From the NCBI GenBank assembly GCA_043775355.1, contig JAYVSL010000078.1, positions 1 through 22,009 of the forward strand: 22,009 bases of DNA. The letters run 5' to 3'. The stretch's first letter is position 1. Every line of letters begins with the position of its first letter. Shown here piece by piece: positions 1-8,100 of this stretch. The stretch is from BOG-1363 sp043775355. GTDB taxonomy: Bacteria; Planctomycetota; UBA11346. A program made the position numbers and the translations under genes. Under the pieces are notes generated by a model that saw only the letters and a program-made list of their open reading frames with translations, searched no databases and had not been told where the DNA came from.

Positions 1-1
1 G

Positions 2-3000
2 CCGCAGGTGGCGAAGCCGGTACTGAGTCCGTTGGGTGGTTATTATCGCGCTGGTGTGACGGTGACGGCAAGCACAACGACGAATGATGCGACGCTGCGC
101 TACACCACCACCGGTGCGGAGCCGAGTGCGACCGACCCCACTGTTCCAGCTGGTGGGATTGCGGTAACCGGAACGCAAATTATTCGCGTGCGAGGATTTA
201 AGAGTGGCCTGCTGGCAAGTGTATCCACGGGAATTCGTTATCAGGTGGGGCCAATGGTAGCTTCTGGTTCTGATTTTAATCTGAGTCTTTCGCCCTCCGG
301 TGGCATCGCGGCGTGGGGTTCGAATCAGTATGGTCAATTAGGATTGATGACATCATCAGCGAATGCGCTGATACCAACTCCTTTGCCCGCAATGCCAGCC
401 ATTAATCATGTGGCCTGTGGAGTAGGATTCAGCGTGACGGCTGCCGCCGACGGGACGGTTTGGAGTTGGGGCTATAATAATTACGGGCAATTAGGTTCTG
501 GTACGACCACGAATCGTACCATGCCTGCTGCCATCAGTCTGACAAATATCCGTGCCGTAGCTGCCGGCAGCAACCACACGTTGGCTATCGCCCAGGACGG
601 TAGCGTTCAGTCGTGGGGTTATAATGGCTATGGTCAATTAGGTGATGGTGGCACAACGACGCGTTCGACTCCGGGCACTGTTATAAGACTGGCAAATATC
701 GTTCAGGTTGCTGCTGGTCAAAATTTTAGCCTGGCAGTTGATGCTGACGGCTATGTTTGGGCATGGGGGTATGGTGGCTATTATCAATTAGGGCTAGGCA
801 CCAGTATTACTTCAACATCAACCCCAACTCGCCTAGGTAAGAGTAATTTGGTCGCTGTTGCTGCAGGCGCAAATCATGCCCTAGCTTTAGTGAGTGATGG
901 CACGGTTTTGGCCTGGGGTAATAATAATAAAGGTCAATGTGGCCAAGGTACCATTGGTGGTACTTTCTCTCAGTTGATGTCTGTCCCAGGCTTATCTGGT
1001 GTCATAACTATTGCGGCTGCGGGTGATCAATCCTTTGCGCTAACGAAAACGGGTAGCGTGTATGCCTGGGGTGCAAATACATCAGGCATCTTTGGCGATG
1101 GTTTATCGGTTGATCGTTCTTCACCAGCATTAGTGACGGGATTAAGCAATATCGCAGGATTATCCTTAGGAACGCAAGCTATTGCTTGGCAAAATGCAGG
1201 CGGTTTGTGGGGATGGGGAGCCAACAATGTCGGGCAGGTGGGTAATGGCACGACGACCGCGCAAATGGTTCCCCTGTCATTAGGGCGCTATTTCCGTGCC
1301 GCTCCTCTAAATTTGGCGTTGAATTCCAGTACGGTGTCATCGATTTCACTGAAATGGGACAGGGATGTTGGTTCGGCGGGACATGAAGTGCAACGTCGCG
1401 TTACCGGAACCTCAACCTGGGCAGTCGTTGGCGTTGCTCGACCAGGAAGCGCGTCGTATCTTGATCGAACTGTTCAGCAGGGAACGACCTACGATTATCG
1501 CGTGCGCGATACCGCAGGCGATAACAGTAATCGTTTTTCGAATATCGTAGGCGGAACACCTCAAGCTGGCAGCGAGTCGGTGCTGAGCGCCAATGCTGGA
1601 GTTAATCGTTCCATTGAAGGTATGTGGCCGGTCGCGTTTGATGGCGGCAAGTCCAGCGTGACGAGTGGTAGTGCGAGTAACTATCGGGTTGATCAAGGTG
1701 TTGTTTACGCGGTCGGTGAAACGGAAATCAGAGTCGATGGAGGAACGGGTAATTTCCTCGTTGGGGATGCGGTGCGATTCGCGGGTGATAATGCTGACTA
1801 TCGTATTAATGACTTAGGGAAGGACGCGAACGGAGTTTATACGCTGAGTATTCAACCAGGTGCAAATCCTGGTTTAATGGTCGCGTATCCGGTGAATACC
1901 TCATTGATTAATAGTGCTGGCGAAAGCGTTGGAACCTTGGTTTCCGCAGTGACATTGGGCCAATTCCAAGTGGGGATTACGCCCACGGCCAAGGTCTTAT
2001 CGATTGGTGATGATGTTCATCTGACTAACACCAGTCAGGATAATTGGTACCGCGTGACATCATTAGCTACAGCCAATGGGCAGATTACCGTTGGTTTGTG
2101 GGCGCAGGGGTTGTTGAAAACCTTGGCTTACAACGCACAAGTGACGCTTTCGACCGAAATTCTTGTCTATGACTGGTCGTGGACGCCGGATGGCACCACA
2201 CGCATGCCATTGATCAACGGCAAAAATCATAAACGCGCATTGCGCGGCACCGATAGCGATCCTTGGGCGTACACGGGAACTACCTTTAATGATACGTGGG
2301 GGCGGCCAGCAGGTGCCTATCCCATTCGTTTAACGGTGACGGATAGCGCGGGAAAAACTGCGATGTCAGACGTCACGATTACAGTAACGACAGGAGCGAA
2401 ACCGGTAGCGAAGGCCGGTGGTCCATATGAAGGTGGCGTTGGTGGTCCGCCGGTATTTTTCAGCGGTGGGCAGTCGAGTGATGATTATGGCATTATTGAT
2501 TACTGGTGGGATATTAACACCTCCGTCAATAGTGACGGAGTTGGCACGACCGATGACGACCGTGATCTCTACGGAAAAAACCCGATTTTTATTTACACCA
2601 CGGCAGGAACCTACACGGCAAAATTGACGGTGGTTGATGGTCGTGGTCAAACGGCGACGTCCACCGCCACTGTAAATATCCGCACGAATTTACAGCCACA
2701 GGTCTCAACGGTGCCTTTCCGCGGTGATCCAACCATGCCCCATCCAGTCATTGCAGGTGTTCCGACCGTGCTCAAGGCGCGAGTTCGTGACGCTGGGGCA
2801 CTTACTTGTCGTTGGGATTTTGCTGATGGCACGACTTCGGGTGCAGCAACCGCGATAGCTGATCCATGGGCTGTCGAAATTTCGCATACCTACACCGGAA
2901 CCGTGGGTACGGTTTATCAGGCGCAAATTACCGTGACGGACTCAGCCGGGTTATCGAGCCAGTCAACCTATTTAGTAAAAATAACGGATGACCTACCAGC

Positions 3001-5194
3001 TACACGATCGGACATCGCCATTGACCAGGGCTTGTGGTACATGCACAAAATAAAAGGTAACACCGGAAAACTACAGGGTTGGGGACAAGTATCAGGTGCT
3101 GGTAGATCTGCAGCGTATGTCGGAGCAGTCACAGCGCCTAGTGCGAGTAGTTTGCAAGCATTTTGCGTGCATGGGAGTAAGCCGAGTGGTGATCCTCGTT
3201 CAAATCCTTACGTGGAAACCGTACGTGATGGCTTTGGTTTTATGATAAGTAAACTCGTTAATAATTCGACCTACGCTGCTGAATATGCAAATTTAGTATC
3301 AACTAATGGCCATGTACATGCAGACACAAACGCGGTAGGGGTGGATGTATCTGATTATCTGGCACCATACCAACTTGGGCCGGTTATGGACGCATTTGCG
3401 GCAGCTGAAATGCCGTTGGCGGTTATTGATTCTGGAACAGCTCAATTAAAAGGTCGTCGTATGTTTGATGTCATGCGTGATATGATGGACATCTATGCCT
3501 GGGGACAAAATAATCAGGGTGGCTGGCAATATAGCTGGAATGCGGGGAGCGATAATTCCGGTTGCCAGTGGGCAGCGATTGGATTTAAGGCGGCTGAAGA
3601 AGTGTTTGGTTTGTATGCTTCAAATTGGGTGAAAACTGATAATGCGGCATGGATTAATTATTCGTATTTCACTCCTTCCACTGATACTGGTCAATTTGGA
3701 TATGCGGGACCCTCTGCCTCAACAGATTATGGCACGGGAACATCGCCTTCTGGATTGGTGCAAATGAATTGGCAGGGGATTGCGTCTAACGCAGTACGTT
3801 GGGTCAATGTGGAAAAGTGGATTCGGAAGAACTGGCTTACCTATTACAAAGGACCGACGCCGACACCCGGTTATGCTAGTCTTCCAATTTACATGCGCAC
3901 GTATGGCGTCTTTGCATTGGTGAAGGCGATGAGATTGGCAACGCCACGACCGACCATTCTACTTGATGGTATTTTTGATTATTATAATGATCCACAAGAT
4001 GGCATATTGAATTCATTAATCATCGGTCAACGCGCAGATGGATCTTGGGATGGAACTGATTGGTATATTGGGACCGACTTGAGTACCTCTTGGTCTTTGA
4101 TCATGCTCTCCCCCAACCTCTTCCGCCAAAGCACTGAATTTGTGCCGAATCGCGCGCCGTTTGTGAAAGCTAAATCAGTTACCGTATCGACGGATGCGGG
4201 CAAATCGACCGGGGTGGTCTCGGCCGACATACTCAATGATGGCTGCGTTGATCCGGATGAGGACCCGATCAGCTTCCGCCTCTCGCCTGCTGGACCATAT
4301 CCTTATGGTGTTACCGCGGTGGTGTTCTCGGTCTCCGATACCGCCGGCCTTACTACCAGTATGACCGTGACGGTCACGGTGCTCGACAAGGAACTGCCGA
4401 CGATCGCCAACCTCAGTAATCTGACGGTGCCGACCAATGGCGGGACCAATGTTGCCACCGGTGTAAATTTGGGCTATCCGTTGGCGAAGGACAACGTTGG
4501 CGTGGCGAGCGTGACCAACAACGCGCCGGTGACCTATCCGCTCGGTGCGACGTCAGTGGTGTGGACGGCGCGCGATCCGGCTGGTAATAGTCAAATCTTT
4601 ACCCAGATCGTAACCGTGACTGATCAGGAAAAGCCAAGCATCACACCGCCGAATACCCAGGTGGTGTATGTGGCGACGGCCGGTTCCATGGCTACTGGCG
4701 TCGTCCTCGGTACGCCGGTGACCACCGACAATGTCGGTGTCACCAGCGTCACCAATGATGCGCCGACTAGCTATCCGGTGGGCACCACAACGGTGACCTG
4801 GACGGCGCGCGATGCGGCCGGCAATAGCGCGACAGCGACGCATGTGGTGGTGGTGAAGGTCTCGTCCAATGCACCAGCAATCACGTTGTCGAGTCCGGGC
4901 AACAATATGTCGTTCTTGGTCGGCAGCACGTTGTCGATCACCACCTTCGTCAGCAATGTCCAGGCGGGTGATGTGCTGAAGGTCGAGTTCTTCCAGGGCG
5001 ACACCAAGATCGGTGAGGACCTGACCTCGCCGTATCATCAGTCGTGGGCATCGTTGCCCTTGGGTACTTACCAGCTCACGACGAAAGCGACGCTGCGCAC
5101 CGGCGGCAACAGCACCAATCCACCAAGCGTGACCTCGCCGCCAAGGCGAATTACCGTGGTGGATGCGGCCGCGGTGGATGCGGCGGCGCCATGA
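2..5194 (+). CDS. Giant secreted/surface mosaic protein, 5' truncated (RCC1 propeller, PKD, alpha/alpha toroid, HYR)
   Basis: The frame is open from base 2, so the 1730 visible residues are the C-terminal part. The GTG at 8 lies inside a domain and is not a credible start. Domains in order, counting from the window edge: chitobiase/hexosaminidase C-terminal-like (about residues 5-80, typical 'LRYTTTGAEPSATDP'), seven RCC1 blades (85-433), fibronectin type III (434-522), three PKD-type domains (526-997), an alpha/alpha toroid (999-1379), three HYR domains (1380-1620) and one bacterial Ig-like domain (1622-1719), then a short 'VDAAAVDAAAP' tail. All are typical of exported bacterial proteins, so an extracellular or cell-surface location is inferred; the signal peptide would lie upstream of the window. 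No sortase, PEP-CTERM or other C-terminal sorting signal is visible. The stop overlaps the next gene. The exact function is unknown; adhesion or scaffolding is a guess. Confidence 0.93.
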   Translation, partial: PQVAKPVLSPLGGYYRAGVTVTASTTTNDATLRYTTTGAEPSATDPTVPAGGIAVTGTQIIRVRGFKSGLLASVSTGIRYQVGPMVASGSDFNLSLSPSGGIAAWGSNQYGQLGLMTSSANALIPTPLPAMPAINHVACGVGFSVTAAADGTVWSWGYNNYGQLGSGTTTNRTMPAAISLTNIRAVAAGSNHTLAIAQDGSVQSWGYNGYGQLGDGGTTTRSTPGTVIRLANIVQVAAGQNFSLAVDADGYVWAWGYGGYYQLGLGTSITSTSTPTRLGKSNLVAVAAGANHALALVSDGTVLAWGNNNKGQCGQGTIGGTFSQLMSVPGLSGVITIAAAGDQSFALTKTGSVYAWGANTSGIFGDGLSVDRSSPALVTGLSNIAGLSLGTQAIAWQNAGGLWGWGANNVGQVGNGTTTAQMVPLSLGRYFRAAPLNLALNSSTVSSISLKWDRDVGSAGHEVQRRVTGTSTWAVVGVARPGSASYLDRTVQQGTTYDYRVRDTAGDNSNRFSNIVGGTPQAGSESVLSANAGVNRSIEGMWPVAFDGGKSSVTSGSASNYRVDQGVVYAVGETEIRVDGGTGNFLVGDAVRFAGDNADYRINDLGKDANGVYTLSIQPGANPGLMVAYPVNTSLINSAGESVGTLVSAVTLGQFQVGITPTAKVLSIGDDVHLTNTSQDNWYRVTSLATANGQITVGLWAQGLLKTLAYNAQVTLSTEILVYDWSWTPDGTTRMPLINGKNHKRALRGTDSDPWAYTGTTFNDTWGRPAGAYPIRLTVTDSAGKTAMSDVTITVTTGAKPVAKAGGPYEGGVGGPPVFFSGGQSSDDYGIIDYWWDINTSVNSDGVGTTDDDRDLYGKNPIFIYTTAGTYTAKLTVVDGRGQTATSTATVNIRTNLQPQVSTVPFRGDPTMPHPVIAGVPTVLKARVRDAGALTCRWDFADGTTSGAATAIADPWAVEISHTYTGTVGTVYQAQITVTDSAGLSSQSTYLVKITDDLPATRSDIAIDQGLWYMHKIKGNTGKLQGWGQVSGAGRSAAYVGAVTAPSASSLQAFCVHGSKPSGDPRSNPYVETVRDGFGFMISKLVNNSTYAAEYANLVSTNGHVHADTNAVGVDVSDYLAPYQLGPVMDAFAAAEMPLAVIDSGTAQLKGRRMFDVMRDMMDIYAWGQNNQGGWQYSWNAGSDNSGCQWAAIGFKAAEEVFGLYASNWVKTDNAAWINYSYFTPSTDTGQFGYAGPSASTDYGTGTSPSGLVQMNWQGIASNAVRWVNVEKWIRKNWLTYYKGPTPTPGYASLPIYMRTYGVFALVKAMRLATPRPTILLDGIFDYYNDPQDGILNSLIIGQRADGSWDGTDWYIGTDLSTSWSLIMLSPNLFRQSTEFVPNRAPFVKAKSVTVSTDAGKSTGVVSADILNDGCVDPDEDPISFRLSPAGPYPYGVTAVVFSVSDTAGLTTSMTVTVTVLDKELPTIANLSNLTVPTNGGTNVATGVNLGYPLAKDNVGVASVTNNAPVTYPLGATSVVWTARDPAGNSQIFTQIVTVTDQEKPSITPPNTQVVYVATAGSMATGVVLGTPVTTDNVGVTSVTNDAPTSYPVGTTTVTWTARDAAGNSATATHVVVVKVSSNAPAITLSSPGNNMSFLVGSTLSITTFVSNVQAGDVLKVEFFQGDTKIGEDLTSPYHQSWASLPLGTYQLTTKATLRTGGNSTNPPSVTSPPRRITVVDAAAVDAAAP
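254..1300 (+). other. RCC1 repeats, seven blades (domain of first CDS)
   Basis: Seven copies of the RCC1 signature follow each other: AWGSNQYGQLG, SWGYNNYGQLG, SWGYNGYGQLG, AWGYGGYYQLG, AWGNNNKGQCG, AWGANTSGIFG and GWGANNVGQVG. Most are preceded by the usual 'VAAGxNHxLAL...DGxVxxWG' strand pattern. Seven is the number of blades in a complete RCC1 beta-propeller, so this looks like a whole folded propeller rather than a remnant. Blades 6 and 7 are the most diverged. Such propellers are usually protein-interaction platforms. The partner here is unknown. Confidence 0.95.
1301..1567 (+). other. Fibronectin type III domain (domain of first CDS)
   Basis: The segment has the FN3 pattern: an N-terminal 'P.NL.L...S..SISLKW' strand, 'HEVQRRVTGTSTW' as the C strand region, and a C-terminal 'GTTYDYRVRDTAGDNSNRFS' (Y-x-Y-R-V). 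It is about 88 residues, a normal FN3 length, and lies between the propeller and the PKD region as a spacer. Confidence 0.8.
1578..2995 (+). other. Three PKD-type domains, the first interrupted by an insert
   Basis: The second PKD domain (2399-2686) is clear: 'AGGPYEGG', an 'FFSGGQSSDD' strand, 'IDYWWD', then 'TAGTYTAKLTVVDGRGQTATS'. The third (2690-2995) has 'CRWDFADGTTSG' and 'YQAQITVTDSAGLSSQS'. The first is split. Its opening strands ('ANAGVNRSIEG...VAFDGGKSS') are at 1578-1700 and its closing part ('YDWSWTPDGT...AGAYPIRLTVTDSAGKTA') is at 2165-2395. A beta-rich stretch of about 150 residues (1703-2162) sits between them. PKD domains are usually rigid extracellular spacers. Confidence 0.82.
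2996..4138 (+). other. Alpha/alpha-toroid (prenyltransferase/squalene-cyclase-like fold) domain
   Basis: About 380 residues are helix-rich within an otherwise all-beta protein. Recognisable toroid elements are 'IDQGLWYMHK' at the start, 'NQGGWQYSWN' followed by 'SGCQWAAIGFKAAEEVFG' in the middle, and near the end a QW-like motif 'QRADGSWDGTDWYIGT' followed by 'LSTSWSLIMLSP'. This matches the prenyltransferase/squalene-oxidase repeat superfamily. I do not see the DxDD acid motif of squalene-hopene cyclases or an evident zinc-ligand set of protein prenyltransferases, so catalysis is unlikely and a binding or structural role is more plausible. This is also the most AT-rich part of the window. 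Confidence 0.78.
4139..4860 (+). repeat. Three HYR-like domains in tandem (domain of first CDS)
   Basis: Three successive domains of about 80 residues end in the HYR pattern 'YPxGxTxVxWTARDxAGNS...VTV'. Copies two (from 4391) and three (from 4628) are close: 'DNVGVASVTNNAP' against 'DNVGVTSVTNDAP', and 'WTARDPAGNS' against 'WTARDAAGNS'. The first copy is diverged ('YPYGVTAVVFSVSDTAG') and begins with a cadherin-like 'DPDEDPISF' segment. HYR domains are extracellular Ig-like spacers often associated with adhesion. GC content rises sharply at the start of this stretch. Confidence 0.85.
4867..5158 (+). other. C-terminal bacterial Ig-like domain of first CDS
   Basis: The domain reads 'APAITLSSPGNNMSF' then 'KVEFFQGDTKIGEDLTSPY' then 'LPLGTYQLTTKAT'. 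This is the same Ig-like family as the 23-copy array in the following gene. The ten residues KIGEDLTSPY are identical to those in the copy at 16747-17049 of that gene. It is followed only by an Ala-rich tail and the stop. Confidence 0.85.
5191..5194 (+). promoter_or_regulatory. ATGA stop/start overlap, probable translational coupling
   Basis: The first gene ends CCA-TGA and the longest frame of the second begins ATG-ACC, sharing ATGA. No convincing Shine-Dalgarno sequence precedes this ATG, and no promoter or terminator could fit between the genes if this start is used. Re-initiation after the upstream stop would be the simplest way to start. This depends on 5191 being the true start; see the start discussion for the second CDS. 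Confidence 0.5.
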
Positions 5195-8100
5195 CCACAC
5201 CTACTAAATCCCACTTCGACGTTTCTGCACTTCTTCAGCCTGCTTCGCGGAAAATGATCATGACTATCTTGTCCCTTGCTGTGCGTCTTCCCCTCATGGT
5301 TAAAAAATTTATGAAGTTAAAGTTTCATAAAACGTTCGGTTGTCAGCTATTTACCAGCGGCTTTCTGATGGCGTTGCTCTTGGGCGTTTGCCAGATGACG
5401 GCTTGGGCTGGCGATAGCCAATCTTTGGAGTTTACCCGACTCAAGGGCAAGCCGACTTTGATGGAGAAGACCCTGACTGTTGTGCCTGGCACTTTCGAGT
5501 TGGTCGCGACCACGGGTATGGGTGGGGTGAAGGATGGAATTTTTGGTGTCTCAAGCGCTGATGTGTTTGTGAATGGTGTACAGATTTGGTCTGAAAATGA
5601 TTTCAAGCCGCCGTTTACTCGACTGTCGAAAACGGTGACGCTGAAGGCGAGCAATGTCATTGGGGTAAAGATCAATGGTAAACCAGGGAGCTGGATTTCG
5701 CTGGGTTTCGGCAGTGCCCCGGTAGCGACCATCGGATTTTCTACGGCCATATCGTCGAAGACGGAAGGCCAGCCCGCGTCGGTGACCGTGGCTTTGAGTG
5801 CGGCGAATACCAATGTGGTGAGCGTTGGTTATACGGTGAGCGGTACGGCCACCAATAATGCGGACTACACCTTGTCGGCTGGAATGGTCTCGATTCCGGC
5901 GGGCCAAACTTCGATCACTATTCCTGTTCCCACGATTCAAGATGCGATTTACGAGGGGGACGAGACCGTCGTTCTGACTTTGGCGAATCCTCAGGGGGCG
6001 ACACTCGGGACGATCGCCACGCATACCGTGACTATTATTGATGATGATCCGGTGCCGACTTTGACTTTCACCAGTGCTGCGTCAGCGACGGATGAGGGGA
6101 ATCATGTCGTCTCGGTCGCCTTGACCTTATCGAATCCATCTGCGTTCTCGTCTTCATTTCGTTTTACCGTTGGTGGCACCGCGGTGGCCGGAACCAACTT
6201 TTCGGTTTCGCCCTGCGTCATCACGATTCCTGCGTTAGCGACGACGTCGAGCATTCCGGTCACGATCAAAGAGGAAGCTATTCGCGAAGGTGATACCGCT
6301 GTCGTGCTTACTCTGGTCGATCCCAAAGGTTTGAATTTATGTAAGGTCCCTGCTCACACATTGACCATCCGTGATAATGACGCTGTTGCCGTTGCGTCGG
6401 TGAAGATATGTGGTCTCACGGCGACGTATGACGGTCAACCTCACGGGGTCACGGTGACCACGGTTCCGGCGAATTTAGCGGTACAAGTTGCCTACAATCA
6501 GGTCGCGGCATTACCGATTGCGGCTGGTACTTATGCGGTCACGGCGACGGTTTTGGATCCTCGGTATACGGGTTCGGCCACCGCAACGCTGACGATCGCT
6601 AAGGCTACGCCAATCATTACCTGGCAAACACCGGCGGCGATGACGTATGGCACGGCGCTTTCGCTCACGCAATTAAATGCGACTGCCTCCACCGTGGGAT
6701 CATTTACTTACGCTCCAACGTTGGGCGTCGTGTTGCCGGCAGGCAATCAGACGCTGTGTGCCAACTTTGTTCCGACCGATGCGGCAAATTATACGTCGGC
6801 AGCGGCTTCCGTGACGCTACTCGTTCGGAAGGCTGTACCGGTGCTGACTTGGGCGGCTCCAACTCCGATTATCTATGGAATGGCGCTGTCGCCGGTGCAG
6901 CTCTCGGCGATGGCCTCCACCGTGGGCACTTTGGTGTATAGCCCGAGTTTGGGAGCTGTTCTGGATGCCGGACAACGGACACTATCGGTGTCTTTTGCGC
7001 CGACCGATTCCGCTAACTTCACGTGTGCTACGGCTACGGTTGTGCTTGAGGTTAAGAAAGCCGTTCCGGTGCTGACCTGGGCGACGCCCGCGGCGATCGC
7101 TTATGGTCAAGCGTTGTCGTCGGTGCAGTTGAGTGCGACTAGTTCAATCGCTGGTTTATTTACGTATGTTCCGGCGGCAGGCACGGTGTTATCTGCAGGT
7201 GATCATGCTTTGACGGTGGATTTCACGCCAACGTGTAGCGCTAATTTTACTTCGGCGCGCGCGTCGGTCACGCTGACGGTAGGGAAAGTCGCACCTGTTC
7301 TCACGTGGCCTGCTCCAGCATCCATCATCTATGGGCAGGCATTGGGTGCTCAGCAATTAAATGCTTCCGCTTCGGTTGCCGGTAATTTTACGTATACGCC
7401 TGCGGCAGGTACGATTTTGTCGGTTGGTGCTCACACGTTGAACGCAGCGTTTGCTCCGCTGGATAGTGCTCAATATAATTTGGCGACCATCAGCGTTTCG
7501 CTTGAAGTGCTTCCGGCCACGCCCGTCGTTACTTGGCCGGCGCCTGCTGCGATTACTTATGGCACGGCGTTGTCGTCGATGCAGCTCAACGCCACCGCTT
7601 CGACGGCGGGAGTTTTCACGTATCTACCGGATTCCGGAGCAATATTAGCGGCGGGAACTCACACGCTTTCGCTTCAGTTCGCTCCGAACGATACCGTCAA
7701 TTTCAAAGTGGTTTCCGCGTCGGTTTCGCTGCAGGTGTTGAAGGCGACTCCGCAGCTGGTTTGGGCGCAGCCGGCACCCATTTCTTACGGCGTCGCTTTG
7801 TTCGCTGTGCAACTGAATGCCACAGCCCTGACGTCGGGCACCATCACCTACACACCCGCTGCAGGCAGTGTTTTGTCGGCCGGCAATCAGACTTTGTCGG
7901 CCGCCTTTATTCCTGCTGATGCGAATAATTATACCAACGCGACGGCATCAGTGGAGCTCATGGTGCGGAAAGTTGCACCGGTCATCACTTGGCCCGCACC
8001 TGAAGCGATCACCTATGGCACGGTGTTGTCGGCCACTCAATTATGTGCGACTGCTTCCGTTCAGGGTTCCTTTATTTATTTGCCGACGTCAGGAACCCTG

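Noticed and set aside
8..10. GTG as the start codon of gene 1
   Set aside because: The frame is open to the window edge, and this GTG lies within the start of a chitobiase-C-terminal-like domain with no Shine-Dalgarno sequence. The gene almost certainly begins upstream.
2717..2728. RGD tripeptide in the third PKD domain
   Set aside because: A single RGD in a protein of this length is expected by chance, and nothing else suggests integrin binding.
4553..5200. - strand open frame of 215 codons opposite the HYR and Ig tail of gene 1
   Set aside because: Its peptide is Arg/His-rich and low in complexity, a typical antisense shadow. The HYR domains on the + strand are clear.
5302..5307. A6 run in the signal-peptide region as a phase-variation or frameshift site
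   Set aside because: Six adenines are too short for a strong slippage claim, and the run simply encodes Lys-Lys in the n-region of the signal peptide.
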